Both the position numbers and the translations under genes were made by a program. Positions 27,880 to 35,561 of a stretch of DNA of 64,000 nucleotides are shown piece by piece. Below the pieces are notes generated by a model. The model did not search any database, was not told the DNA's origin, and saw only the letters and a list, made by a program, of their open reading frames with translations. The DNA is from Noviherbaspirillum malthae (GTDB taxonomy: Bacteria > Pseudomonadota > Gammaproteobacteria > Burkholderiales > Burkholderiaceae_D): the NCBI RefSeq assembly GCF_015352985.1, contig NZ_JACYXF010000001.1, positions 248,001 through 312,000 of the forward strand, in the 5' to 3' direction. Position 1 is the stretch's first letter. Every line of letters starts with the position of its first letter.

Positions 27880-28481
27880 AACGCTACTTCATCAACGAAG
27901 ACGGCTGGGCAAGCGATGTCGAGCGCCAGCCTTCGCCGAATTTCGACGCGCGCCAGCCGGACACCGTCATCGACCTGCTCGTCATCCATAACATCAGCCT
28001 GCCGCCCGAACAGTTCGGCGGCCCCTATATCGCCGACCTGTTCGGCAATCGCCTCGACTGCGATGCGCATCCGTATTTCGATCTGCTGCGGACGCTGAAG
28101 GTCTCTGCGCATTTCCTGATTCGCCGCGACGGCCACATCATGCAGTTCGTGTCGGCCAACGACCGGGCGTGGCATGCAGGGCTGTCATCGTTCTGCGGCC
28201 GCGAGCGGTGCAACGACTTCTCGATCGGCATCGAGCTCGAAGGCAGCGACTTCCAGCCCTTCGAGCCGGCGCAGTATGAAGCGCTCTCGGCATTGACCTC
28301 GGCGCTGATGCAGCGCTATCCGCTGGCCGCCGTGGCGGGCCATGAACACATCGCGCCCGGCCGCAAGACCGATCCCGGTCCATTCTTCGACTGGGAGGGT
28401 TATCGCAAGTCATTGATTCATCAAACAGTCGGGCAAACGGCTGAACCATCCTCCTTAAAAACGCTCGTCTTTCCTGCGTGA
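27876..28481 (+). CDS. ampD: 1,6-anhydro-N-acetylmuramyl-L-alanine amidase AmpD
   Basis: Cytoplasmic zinc amidase of cell-wall recycling, cleaving anhydro-muropeptides; loss of it typically derepresses AmpC where an ampR-ampC pair exists. 201 residues. Zinc-ligand regions are VIHNIS (H38) and GHEHIAPGRKTDPGP; AWHAGLSSFCGRERCNDFSIGIELEG is the family core (seen in two parts). Starts with ATGA overlapping pilR, the usual betaproteobacterial order pilS-pilR-ampD. Confidence 0.95.
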   Translation: MKRYFINEDGWASDVERQPSPNFDARQPDTVIDLLVIHNISLPPEQFGGPYIADLFGNRLDCDAHPYFDLLRTLKVSAHFLIRRDGHIMQFVSANDRAWHAGLSSFCGRERCNDFSIGIELEGSDFQPFEPAQYEALSALTSALMQRYPLAAVAGHEHIAPGRKTDPGPFFDWEGYRKSLIHQTVGQTAEPSSLKTLVFPA

Positions 28482-28541
28482 ATCGTGCAAAAAGTCAAGT
28501 CCAAAGCTTGTCTATTTTTATTGCGGATCAAACAAAAAGGG

Positions 28542-28570
28542 TTGCATACCTCCAAACCCGGCACTAGAAT
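28542..28570 (+). promoter_or_regulatory. Sigma-70 promoter of nrdAB
   Basis: TTGCAT (28542-28547) and TAGAAT (28565-28570) are 17 bases apart. Transcription would begin near 28577, giving a leader of about 280 bases. The -10 hexamer lies inside the first NrdR-like box. Confidence 0.7.
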
Positions 28571-28605
28571 TAGTATCAATCGAGGCATGCACCACTAGAT
28601 CTAGT
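28563..28605. promoter_or_regulatory. Pair of NrdR-like boxes
   Basis: ACTAGAATTAGT (28563-28574) and the perfect palindrome ACTAGATCTAGT (28594-28605) have centres 31 bp apart, three helical turns. Each 16-base window matches about 11 of 16 positions of the known NrdR consensus ACACWATATATWGTGT. NrdR is an ATP-cone repressor of ribonucleotide reductase genes that binds paired boxes about three turns apart. Box 1 covers the -10 element, fitting repression. The nrdR gene itself is not in this window. Confidence 0.7.
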
Positions 28606-28856
28606 AGTCACCCCCGATACTCCCCAACAAGGGCTGTTCAAGTAGTTCCTCAGTGTAAAACACGCAGTGACGGGTGGGCAGCGAACAGCTCTCCCATACG
28701 AATGCAAGCCGAACGGCACGATGCCAGACCCCGGGCAGGGCGTCGCTCGCGCCGCTGGGACCGGCTTGCTTCGGACACGCGAACGTTGCCTGCAAGGGGC
28801 GTTCTAATTGATAACCATCGCAGCTGCATAGCTGTCGCGATACGTCTGGAGGCGAG
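28571..28856 (+). other. Long nrdA leader with hairpin before the ribosome site
   Basis: The roughly 280-base untranslated leader holds no credible ORF. GGGCTGTTC (about 28631) can pair with GAACAGC (about 28684). Just before the gene, ATCGC-AGCT (28817-28825) pairs with AGCT...GCGAT (28830-28841), ending seven bases before the GGAGG at 28848. I could not match it to a known riboswitch, including cobalamin. The part of the gap left of the promoter (28482-28541) shows nothing else. Confidence 0.4.
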
Positions 28857-31814
28857 ATGCACTCAACGCAAGAAGTTTCACAAAAGTCCGGCACCGAATT
28901 CGGCCTGGTCCCTCCTCATGCTCCTACCTCGGCTTCCACCGCCAACATGAACATCAACCTCGGCGACTACAAGATCATCCGCCGCAATGGCGCGGTGGTT
29001 GGCTTCGAGCCGTCGAAGATCTCCATTGCGATGACCAAGGCTTTCCTCGCCGTGAACGGCGGACAGGGCGCGGCATCGGCGCGCGTGCGCGAGCTGGTCG
29101 AGCAGCTCACCGCCGGCGTGGTATCGGCGCTGGTGCGCCGCCAGCCGGCAGGCGGGACCTTCCATATCGAAGACGTGCAGGACCAGGTGGAACTGGCGCT
29201 GATGCGTTCCGGCGAACATGACGTGGCCCGCGCCTACGTGCTGTATCGCGCCAAGCGCATGGAAGAACGCGCGCAGCAGCAAGCCGCCAAGCCGTCCGAT
29301 GCGCCGCAGCTGCACGTGACCGAAGACGGCCAGCGCCGCCTGCTCGACCTCGGCGAAGTGCGCAGCCTGATCACCGCCGCCTGCGTCGGCCTGGAAAAGC
29401 ACGTCGATGCGGAAGCCATCCTGGCCGAAACCGTCAAGAATCTGTACGACGGCGTCCCTGTCGAAGAGCTGTACAAGTCCGCCATCCTGGCTGCCCGCGC
29501 GCTGATGGAAAAAGATCCGGCCTACAGCAAGGTCACCGCTCGCCTGCTGATGCACACCATCCGCAAGGAAGTCTTCGGCCAGGAAGTCGCGCAGGCCGAT
29601 GCCGCCGCGCACTACCTCGACTACTTCCCGAAATACATCAAGAAGGGCATCGAGGCGGAACTGCTCGACACCAAGCTGGCCCAGTTCGATCTCGCCAAGC
29701 TGGCCGAGGCGCTGCAGCCGGAACGCGACCTGCAGTTCGGCTACCTCGGCCTGCAGACCCTGTACGACCGCTACTTCCTGCACATCGAAGGCACCCGCAT
29801 CGAAATGCCGCAGGCGTTCTACATGCGCGTCGCGATGGGTCTCGCGCTCAACGAGATCAACCGCGAAGCGCGCGCCATCGAGTTCTACAACCTGCTGTCC
29901 TCGTTCGACTTCATGAGCTCGACGCCGACGCTGTTCAATTCCGGCACACAACGTTCGCAGCTCTCGTCCTGCTACCTGACCACCGTCGCCGACGACCTCG
30001 ACGGCATCTATGAAGCGATCAAGGAAAACGCATTGCTGGCCAAGTTCGCCGGCGGCCTGGGCAACGACTGGACGCCGGTGCGCGCGCTCGGCGCCCACAT
30101 CAAGGGCACCAACGGCAAGTCGCAGGGCGTGGTCCCCTTCCTGAAAGTGGTCAATGACACCGCCGTCGCGGTCAACCAGGGCGGCAAGCGCAAGGGCGCC
30201 GTCTGTGCCTACCTGGAAACCTGGCACATGGACATCGAGGAATTCCTCGACCTGCGCAAGAACACCGGCGACGACCGCCGCCGCACCCACGACATGAATA
30301 CCGCGAACTGGATTCCCGACCTGTTCATGAAGCGCGTGATGGAGAAGGGCGAATGGACGCTGTTCTCGCCCTCCGACGTTCCCGACTTGCACGAGAAATA
30401 CGGCAAGGCCTTCGAGGAAGCCTACACCGGCTACGAAGCGAAGGCTGCACGCGGCGAGCTCAAGCTGTTCAAGAAGGTGCAGGCGCTCGACCTGTGGCGC
30501 AAGATGCTGTCGATGCTGTTCGAGACCGGCCATCCGTGGATCACGTTCAAGGATCCCTGCAATATCCGTTCTCCGCAGCAGCACGTCGGCGTCGTCCACA
30601 GCTCCAACCTGTGCACGGAGATCACGCTCAACACCAACGACTCCGAAATCGCGGTCTGCAACCTCGGCTCGGTCAACCTGCCTGCCCACATGAAGGACGG
30701 CAAGCTGGACCATGCCAAGCTGGAGAAGACCATCCGCACCGCGATGCGCATGCTCGACAACGTGATCGACATCAACTATTACGCGGTCAAGAAGGCGCGC
30801 GATTCCAACCTGCGCCATCGTCCGGTCGGCATGGGCATCATGGGATTCCAGGACTGCCTGCACATGATGCGTATCCCGTATGCATCGATGGATGCGGTGG
30901 AATTCGCCGACCGTTCGATGGAAGCCGTCTGCTACTACGCCTACTGGGCATCGACCGAACTGGCGGAAGAGCGCGGCCGTTACAGCTCCTATCGCGGCTC
31001 GCTGTGGGATCGCGGCATCCTGCCCCAGGATTCCCTGCGCCTGCTGGCCGAGGAACGCGGCGGCTATCTCGAGGTCGATACTACGGAGTCCATGGACTGG
31101 ACGGCACTGCGCGCCCGCATCAAGGAGTTCGGCATGCGCAATTCGAACTGCGTGGCGATCGCGCCGACGGCGACCATCTCGAACATCATCGACGTGTCCG
31201 CCTGCATCGAGCCGACCTACCAGAACCTGTATGTGAAGTCGAACCTGTCGGGCGAATTTACCGAGATCAACGAACACCTGGTGCGCGACCTGAAGGCACG
31301 CGGCCTGTGGGATGAAGTGATGGTCGCCGATCTCAAGTACTTCGACGGCAGCCTCGCCAAGATCGACCGCATTCCGGAAGATCTGCGCGAGATCTACGCG
31401 ACCGCGTTCGAAGTCGAGCCGAAGTGGCTGGTGGAAGCCGCATCGCGCCGCCAGAAATGGATTGATCAGGCGCAATCGTTGAACATCTACATGGCCGGCG
31501 CATCGGGCAAGAAGCTGGACGAGACCTACAAGCTGGCATGGCTGCGCGGTCTGAAGACCACCTACTACCTGCGCACCATCGGCGCCACCCATGCCGAGAA
31601 GTCGACCACCAAGGCCGGCGCGCTCAACGCGGTATCGGTGACTTCCGGCGTCGGCAGCGGCATGGCGGCAGCGGCATCTGCGGCATCTGCGGCATCCGCT
31701 TCGGCAGCTCCGGCAGTGCAGGCAGGAGCGGTCGCCGAAGAGGAGCTCGCAGGACCGGCGTGCATGCTGCGTCCGGGCGACCCCGGCTTCGATGAGTGCG
31801 AAGCCTGCCAGTAA
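28857..31814 (+). CDS. nrdA: Ribonucleoside-diphosphate reductase, class Ia alpha subunit
   Basis: Reduces ribonucleoside diphosphates to deoxy forms using a radical supplied by NrdB. 985 residues: a variable 30-residue N-terminal extension, an ATP-cone (about 35-135), then the catalytic barrel. Active-site residues visible are C372 (SSCYL), N584, C586 and E588 (SNLCTEI), and the C-terminal redox pair in DECEACQ. An Ala/Ser-rich linker (about 925-960) precedes that tail. ATG 28857 has GGAGG four bases upstream. nrdB follows after 89 bases containing a large inverted repeat. Confidence 0.97.
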   Translation: MHSTQEVSQKSGTEFGLVPPHAPTSASTANMNINLGDYKIIRRNGAVVGFEPSKISIAMTKAFLAVNGGQGAASARVRELVEQLTAGVVSALVRRQPAGGTFHIEDVQDQVELALMRSGEHDVARAYVLYRAKRMEERAQQQAAKPSDAPQLHVTEDGQRRLLDLGEVRSLITAACVGLEKHVDAEAILAETVKNLYDGVPVEELYKSAILAARALMEKDPAYSKVTARLLMHTIRKEVFGQEVAQADAAAHYLDYFPKYIKKGIEAELLDTKLAQFDLAKLAEALQPERDLQFGYLGLQTLYDRYFLHIEGTRIEMPQAFYMRVAMGLALNEINREARAIEFYNLLSSFDFMSSTPTLFNSGTQRSQLSSCYLTTVADDLDGIYEAIKENALLAKFAGGLGNDWTPVRALGAHIKGTNGKSQGVVPFLKVVNDTAVAVNQGGKRKGAVCAYLETWHMDIEEFLDLRKNTGDDRRRTHDMNTANWIPDLFMKRVMEKGEWTLFSPSDVPDLHEKYGKAFEEAYTGYEAKAARGELKLFKKVQALDLWRKMLSMLFETGHPWITFKDPCNIRSPQQHVGVVHSSNLCTEITLNTNDSEIAVCNLGSVNLPAHMKDGKLDHAKLEKTIRTAMRMLDNVIDINYYAVKKARDSNLRHRPVGMGIMGFQDCLHMMRIPYASMDAVEFADRSMEAVCYYAYWASTELAEERGRYSSYRGSLWDRGILPQDSLRLLAEERGGYLEVDTTESMDWTALRARIKEFGMRNSNCVAIAPTATISNIIDVSACIEPTYQNLYVKSNLSGEFTEINEHLVRDLKARGLWDEVMVADLKYFDGSLAKIDRIPEDLREIYATAFEVEPKWLVEAASRRQKWIDQAQSLNIYMAGASGKKLDETYKLAWLRGLKTTYYLRTIGATHAEKSTTKAGALNAVSVTSGVGSGMAAAASAASAASASAAPAVQAGAVAEEELAGPACMLRPGDPGFDECEACQ

Positions 31815-31825
31815 TATTCGGCATG

Positions 31826-31857
31826 AAGCCGGCGCGCAAAGTTTGCGGCGCCGGCTT
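31826..31857. other. Perfect inverted repeat between nrdA and nrdB
   Basis: AAGCCGGCGC (31826-31835) and GCGCCGGCTT (31848-31857) enclose GCAAAGTTTGCG, itself partly self-complementary, so the whole unit is one long hairpin. No T-run follows. It may set the nrdA:nrdB mRNA ratio by partial termination or RNA processing. Confidence 0.6.
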
Positions 31858-31903
31858 GAACATCACGCTAGTACCACTACAATATTCGTAAGGAAGAACA
31901 ACC

Positions 31904-33085
31904 ATGCTCAGTTGGGATGACGAAGTAACTCCAGCCGCCAAACCCGCTCAGGCTCCGCAACCGATGCTGGCGCCGGCCGCTCCGTCGGCATCGCAATCCC
32001 TCGGCGCCCAGTTCGCCAGCGCCGGACTGAATCCGTCGCAGCCCACGGCTCAATCCGCGGATGCATCGCGCCGCGTCAATGCCGCCGACAAGCGCATCAT
32101 CAACGGCCAGACCGACGTCAACCAGCTCGTCCCCTTCAAGTACAAATGGGCGTGGGACAAGTATCTGGCCGGCTGTGCCAACCACTGGATGCCGCAGGAA
32201 ATCAACATGCAGCGCGACATCGAGCTGTGGAAGAATCCGAACGGCCTGACCGAAGACGAGCGCCGCCTCGTCAAGCGCAACCTCGGCTTTTTCGTGACGG
32301 CCGACTCGCTCGCCGCCAACAACATCGTGCTGGGCACCTACCGCCACATCACCGCGCCCGAGTGCCGCCAGTATCTGCTGCGCCAGGCATTCGAGGAAGC
32401 AATTCACACGCATGCCTACCAGTACATCGTGGAATCGCTCGGTCTCGACGAAGGCGAAATCTTCAACGCGTATCACGAAGTCCCGTCGATCCGCGACAAG
32501 GATGAATTCCTGATCCCGTTCATCGACGTGCTGACCAATCCGGAGTTCAAGACCGGTACCGTCGAAGCGGATCAGACGCTGCTGCGTTCGCTGATCGTGT
32601 TCGCCTGCCTGATGGAAGGCCTGTTCTTCTATGTGGGCTTCACGCAGATCCTCGCGCTCGGCCGTCAGAACAAGATGATGGGTGCAGCTGAGCAGTATCA
32701 ATACATCCTGCGCGATGAGTCGATGCACTGCAACTTCGGGATCGATCTCATCAATACAATCAAGCTCGAGAATCCGCATCTGTGGACTGCCGAATTCCGC
32801 GAAGAGATTAAATCGTTGTTTTTGCGCGCTGTGGAGTTGGAATATCGCTACGCAGAGGATACAATGCCGCGTGGAGTGCTTGGTTTGAATGCGACGATGT
32901 TCAAAGGGTACCTGAGGTTCATCGCAAATCGTCGAGCACAACAGATCGGTCTTGATCCGATGTTCCCGCAGGAAGAGAATCCCTTCCCGTGGATGAGCGA
33001 GATGATCGACCTGAAGAAGGAGCGCAACTTCTTCGAGACTCGCGTGATCGAATACCAGACCGGTGGCGCACTGAGCTGGGAATAA
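31904..33085 (+). CDS. nrdB: Ribonucleoside-diphosphate reductase, class Ia beta subunit
   Basis: Di-iron protein generating the stable tyrosyl radical. 393 residues with a Pro/Ala-rich N-terminal extension of about 60 residues. Metal and radical residues are visible in [16 protein letters not shown]165, H168 and radical Y172, so it is the tyrosyl-radical type and not the Chlamydia Phe type. Further ligands lie in EGLFFYVGF and DESMHCNFG. The last third (about 32690-32970) uses more A/T-ending codons (TTG, TTT, AAT, CGT) than the rest. AAGGAAG precedes the ATG. Confidence 0.97.
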   Translation: MLSWDDEVTPAAKPAQAPQPMLAPAAPSASQSLGAQFASAGLNPSQPTAQSADASRRVNAADKRIINGQTDVNQLVPFKYKWAWDKYLAGCANHWMPQEINMQRDIELWKNPNGLTEDERRLVKRNLGFFVTADSLAANNIVLGTYRHITAPECRQYLLRQAFEEAIHTHAYQYIVESLGLDEGEIFNAYHEVPSIRDKDEFLIPFIDVLTNPEFKTGTVEADQTLLRSLIVFACLMEGLFFYVGFTQILALGRQNKMMGAAEQYQYILRDESMHCNFGIDLINTIKLENPHLWTAEFREEIKSLFLRAVELEYRYAEDTMPRGVLGLNATMFKGYLRFIANRRAQQIGLDPMFPQEENPFPWMSEMIDLKKERNFFETRVIEYQTGGALSWE

Positions 33086-33236
33086 AAAATCTCGACTCGT
33101 TATGAGCGAGGTGATGGAGATAAAGCGGTCAGCCAACAAGGTACCGGATGCGGAACAAGAAAAGCTGACCGATCACCCAAGGACTATCACCAAATTTGAT
33201 GGACAGTAGACGAACGACAGGATCATCACTGTTAAC

Positions 33237-33274
33237 GCCGCTGAGCCCGACGCTGTCGGGCAAGGCGGCTTTTT
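33237..33274 (+). terminator. Terminator 1 after nrdB
   Basis: Outer stem GCCGC/GCGGC and inner 7-bp stem GCCCGAC/GTCGGGC with a GCT loop, separated by three-base bulges and followed by TTTTT. Confidence 0.75.
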
Positions 33275-33314
33275 CTCTGAAAAATCTGGTGGTTTTTCAG
33301 AAAGCGTATTCCCT

Positions 33315-33342
33315 CGCCGGCATTGTTGCCGGCGTTTTTTTT
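33315..33342 (+). terminator. Terminator 2 after nrdB (strong)
   Basis: CGCCGGCA-TTGT-TGCCGGCG is a perfect 8-bp stem with a 4-base loop followed by eight T residues: a textbook Rho-independent terminator. Confidence 0.92.
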
Positions 33343-33611
33343 GGCTACGGCAACCGCAGCGCCAATTGCGCGCGGTAAGAAGTCCTCCGTCATTGCTGAC
33401 GCGCAGCAGTGATTTGCAGAAGAGAGGCGTAGCTGAAAGAGGCTGAAGTGCTGCATGTTTGAGGTGATGCAGCAGTTCAGCTGGTGCCGAATTCATTAGT
33501 GCAAGCAGACGCTTGCTTGTGCCGATGAATAATCCGCATGGCTCATCGCGATGGGACAGGCGGGTTTACAACCTCGAAGTTTGAATTTTCCATCACGTGA
33601 AGGAGAAACAA

Positions 33612-34298
33612 ATGGCAACAGCAAAGAAAGCGGCTGCTAAGAAGGCAGCCCCGGCGAAGAAGCCGGCAGCAGCGAAGAAGGCAGCAGCTCCGAAGAAAGC
33701 CGCAGCAGCCAAGAAGCCGGCAGCAGCGAAGAAGGCAGCAGCTCCGAAGAAAGCCGCAGCAGCCAAGAAGCCGGTAGCGAAGAAAGCAGCAGCTCCGAAG
33801 AAAGCCGCAGCAGCCAAGAAGCCGGTAGCGAAGAAAGCAGCAGCTCCGAAGAAAGCCGCAGCAGCCAAGAAGCCGGTAGCGAAGAAGGCAGCAGCTCCGA
33901 AGAAAGCCGCAGCAGCCAAGAAGCCGGTAGCGAAGAAAGCAGCAGCTCCGAAGAAAGCCGCAGCAGCCAAGAAGCCGGCAGCGAAGAAAGCAGCAGCTCC
34001 TAAGAAAGCCGCAGCAGCCAAGAAGCCGGCAGCGAAGAAAGCAGCAGCTCCTAAGAAAGCCGCAGCAGCCAAGAAGCCGGCAGCGAAGAAGGCAGCAGCT
34101 CCTAAGAAAGCCGCAGCAGCCAAGAAGCCGGCAGCGAAGAAGGCAGCAGCTCCCAAGAAAGCCGCCGCTCCCAAGAAAGCTGCAGCAGCCAAGAAGCCGG
34201 CTGCCAAGCCTGCCGCCAAACCGGCTGCAGCGCCTGCAGTAAAGACTGTGTTGAACCCGGCAGCGGCCTGGCCGTTTCCGACCGGCACACGTCCCTAA
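33612..34298 (+). CDS. Histone H1-like Lys/Ala/Pro repeat protein
   Basis: A 228-residue protein composed almost wholly of Lys, Ala and Pro, like BpH1/HctB-type bacterial histone H1 homologues that bind and compact DNA. The body is ten near-identical copies of a 17- or 18-residue unit (KKPVAKKAAAPKKAAAA type). It ends in a non-repetitive tail, VKTVLNPAAAWPFPTGTRP. ATG 33612 has GAAGGAG seven bases upstream; an upstream GTG adds five unsupported residues. No globular domain is present. A terminator-like hairpin follows. The role in nucleoid structure is inferred from composition and family. Confidence 0.85.
   Translation: MATAKKAAAKKAAPAKKPAAAKKAAAPKKAAAAKKPAAAKKAAAPKKAAAAKKPVAKKAAAPKKAAAAKKPVAKKAAAPKKAAAAKKPVAKKAAAPKKAAAAKKPVAKKAAAPKKAAAAKKPAAKKAAAPKKAAAAKKPAAKKAAAPKKAAAAKKPAAKKAAAPKKAAAAKKPAAKKAAAPKKAAAPKKAAAAKKPAAKPAAKPAAAPAVKTVLNPAAAWPFPTGTRP
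33663..34169 (+). repeat. 51/54-bp coding minisatellite in the histone-like gene
   Basis: Two 54-bp units (33663-33716, 33717-33770) are followed by 51-bp units starting at 33771, 33822, 33873, 33924 (PVAKK type) and 33975, 34026, 34077, 34128 (PAAKK type, last one incomplete). Units differ by only a few bases (CCGGTA/CCGGCA; CTCCG/CTCCT), so the array grew recently by duplication and should vary in copy number between strains. All units keep the reading frame. Confidence 0.93.
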
Positions 34299-34339
34299 CG
34301 CTGAGCTTGCTCACGCGCCTGATTAACTTCAGGCAAAAT

Positions 34340-34377
34340 GCCCGTTGCGTGGCCCTTAGCCGCACAACGGGCTTTTT
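34340..34377 (+). terminator. Terminator after the histone-like gene
   Basis: GCCCGTTG (34340-34347) pairs with CAACGGGC (34365-34372), followed by TTTTT. It separates the gene from yggT. Confidence 0.82.
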
Positions 34378-34394
34378 CTTGTGGAGACCAGATA

Positions 34395-34937
34395 GTGCTG
34401 ACTAGCATACTTACCTTGATCGTCGATACCATTGCAAGTGTATTGGGTGGTGTCCTGTTGCTGCGTTTTTGGATGCAGGTAGTAAGGGTAAGACCCCCGA
34501 CTTCCCTCGGGCAGTTCATCTTTCAACTGACCGATTGGCTCGTGCGACCCCTGCGGCGCCTGCTGCCGGGCGTGGGCGGCTACGACTGGGCCAGCCTGAT
34601 CGGTGCAGTCCTGATCATCGTGCTTTCGATCGCCATCGATCTTGCGATCGCATCCCGCCTCGCGCCGGATTTCCTCGTGGTGCTGTCGCTGCTGCGCCTC
34701 TGTGAATGGATCTTCTATGGCTTCATCGGCCTGCTCATCATCGAAGCCATCTTCAGCTGGGTGAATCCGCATGCGCCGCTCGCGCCTTTCATCCGTGCGT
34801 TGAACGACCCGCTGCTGCGTCCGCTGCGCCGTGTCGTGCCGCTGGTCGGCAATATCGACCTGAGCCCCCTGGTGGCCCTCATTCTTTTGCAGATTGCGAT
34901 GATGGTGGCAAGGGCGGTGATTACTTCCCTGCTGTGA
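34395..34937 (+). CDS. YggT-family inner-membrane protein
   Basis: A 180-residue protein with two YggT repeats, each of paired hydrophobic segments around a conserved PPTSLGQFIFQLTDWLVRPLRRLLP-like motif (here in two parts) and NPHAPLAPFIRALNDPLLRPLRR. YggT proteins are linked to osmotic or envelope function, unproven here. GTG 34395 is chosen because GGAG lies eight bases upstream and it gives the family start LTSILTLIVDTI; the frame also runs upstream across the terminator hairpin, which is unlikely to be coding. Confidence 0.87.
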   Translation: MLTSILTLIVDTIASVLGGVLLLRFWMQVVRVRPPTSLGQFIFQLTDWLVRPLRRLLPGVGGYDWASLIGAVLIIVLSIAIDLAIASRLAPDFLVVLSLLRLCEWIFYGFIGLLIIEAIFSWVNPHAPLAPFIRALNDPLLRPLRRVVPLVGNIDLSPLVALILLQIAMMVARAVITSLL

Positions 34938-35079
34938 GGCAGACAGGCGCAGTCACATCGGTGCCGCGCCTGCGTGATGATGCTTCCGGCATCCGGCTGA
35001 AGGCGCCGCAGCCAGAGGCCAGTCGGCACGGCATGAGGTATGCCTTGCCGGCCCATTCCAAACCGTGAAAAGAAGCGAA

Positions 35080-35538
35080 TCAGCGCGTGACGCGCACCAC
35101 GCCATTATTGGTGGACACGCGCACCGTCTCGCCGACGCGGAAATTGTCTTCCGGTGCGACGGCATAAGTCCGGGCTTCTCCATTGTCCAGGCGCACCGTG
35201 ACTTCCGTGCCGGTGGTCCTTGAACCCGATTGTTCGGCGTGCTGGCCGGCCATGCCGCCCGCGATCGCGCCGCCGATGCCTGCCACGGCGCTGCCGGTGC
35301 CGCTGCCTATGTTGCTTCCCGCGATGCCGCCGAGAATGCTGCCGACGAAGGAGCCGAGGCCCGTGCTGCGGCCGTCATGGCGGGTGATGTCCCTCACTTC
35401 GGTGACCTGCCCCGTCTGGACGACGGTGACCCCTTGGGTCGAGGAGGTGATGGGATGGGACGGCGGATTGGAAGTGCAGGAGGCCAGCGTGAATGCCGAG
35501 AGCAGTATCGCGGTCCGTGACAGACCCTTGACGCACAT
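35080..35538 (-). CDS. Glycine-zipper outer-membrane lipoprotein (SlyB-like)
   Basis: 152 residues. A lipoprotein signal peptide ends in lipobox LAS-C21. A glycine-zipper segment (about 60-105: GSFVGSILGGIAGSNIGSG, then AGIGGAIAGGMAGQH) is typical of SlyB/Rickettsia 17-kDa antigen proteins. A C-terminal beta-rich part has VTVRLDNGEARTYAV. GGAGGAAGC lies directly before ATG 35538, fixing the start; the frame upstream is noise. Probably envelope integrity or stress related. The 142-base gap to yggT on the other strand shows nothing else I can identify. Confidence 0.87.
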   Translation of the reverse strand: MCVKGLSRTAILLSAFTLASCTSNPPSHPITSSTQGVTVVQTGQVTEVRDITRHDGRSTGLGSFVGSILGGIAGSNIGSGTGSAVAGIGGAIAGGMAGQHAEQSGSRTTGTEVTVRLDNGEARTYAVAPEDNFRVGETVRVSTNNGVVRVTR

Positions 35539-35561
35539 GCTTCCTCCTGCAAAAAAGTTGG

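Larger units (their letters stand above)
33086..33611. other. 526-base intergenic region downstream of nrdB
   Basis: No convincing protein gene. It contains three consecutive hairpins: 33237-33274 (with T5), 33277-33300 (CTGAAAAA/TTTTTCAG) and 33315-33342 (with T8). Further on is a small inverted repeat GCAAGC-AGAC-GCTTGC near 33511. The right end must hold the promoter of the histone-like gene. About 150 bases between the nrdB stop and the first hairpin are unassigned and could encode a small RNA ending at either terminator. Confidence 0.5.

Noticed and set aside
28577..28856. Cobalamin riboswitch in the nrdA leader
   Set aside because: I looked for the B12-box and the conserved GGTG/GCCACTG core and did not find them.
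28702..28950. Possible leader peptide gene ahead of nrdA
   Set aside because: It overlaps the nrdA start, lacks a ribosome-binding site and is Arg-rich noise.
28878..31592. 904-codon open frame on the minus strand opposite nrdA
   Set aside because: GC-rich genes commonly leave the antisense frame open. The predicted protein has no recognisable motif, while the plus strand encodes a complete class Ia NrdA.
33663..34169. Regular repeat array resembling CRISPR by period
   Set aside because: Units are contiguous with no unique spacers, not palindromic, and stay in one reading frame encoding a Lys/Ala/Pro protein; it is a coding minisatellite.
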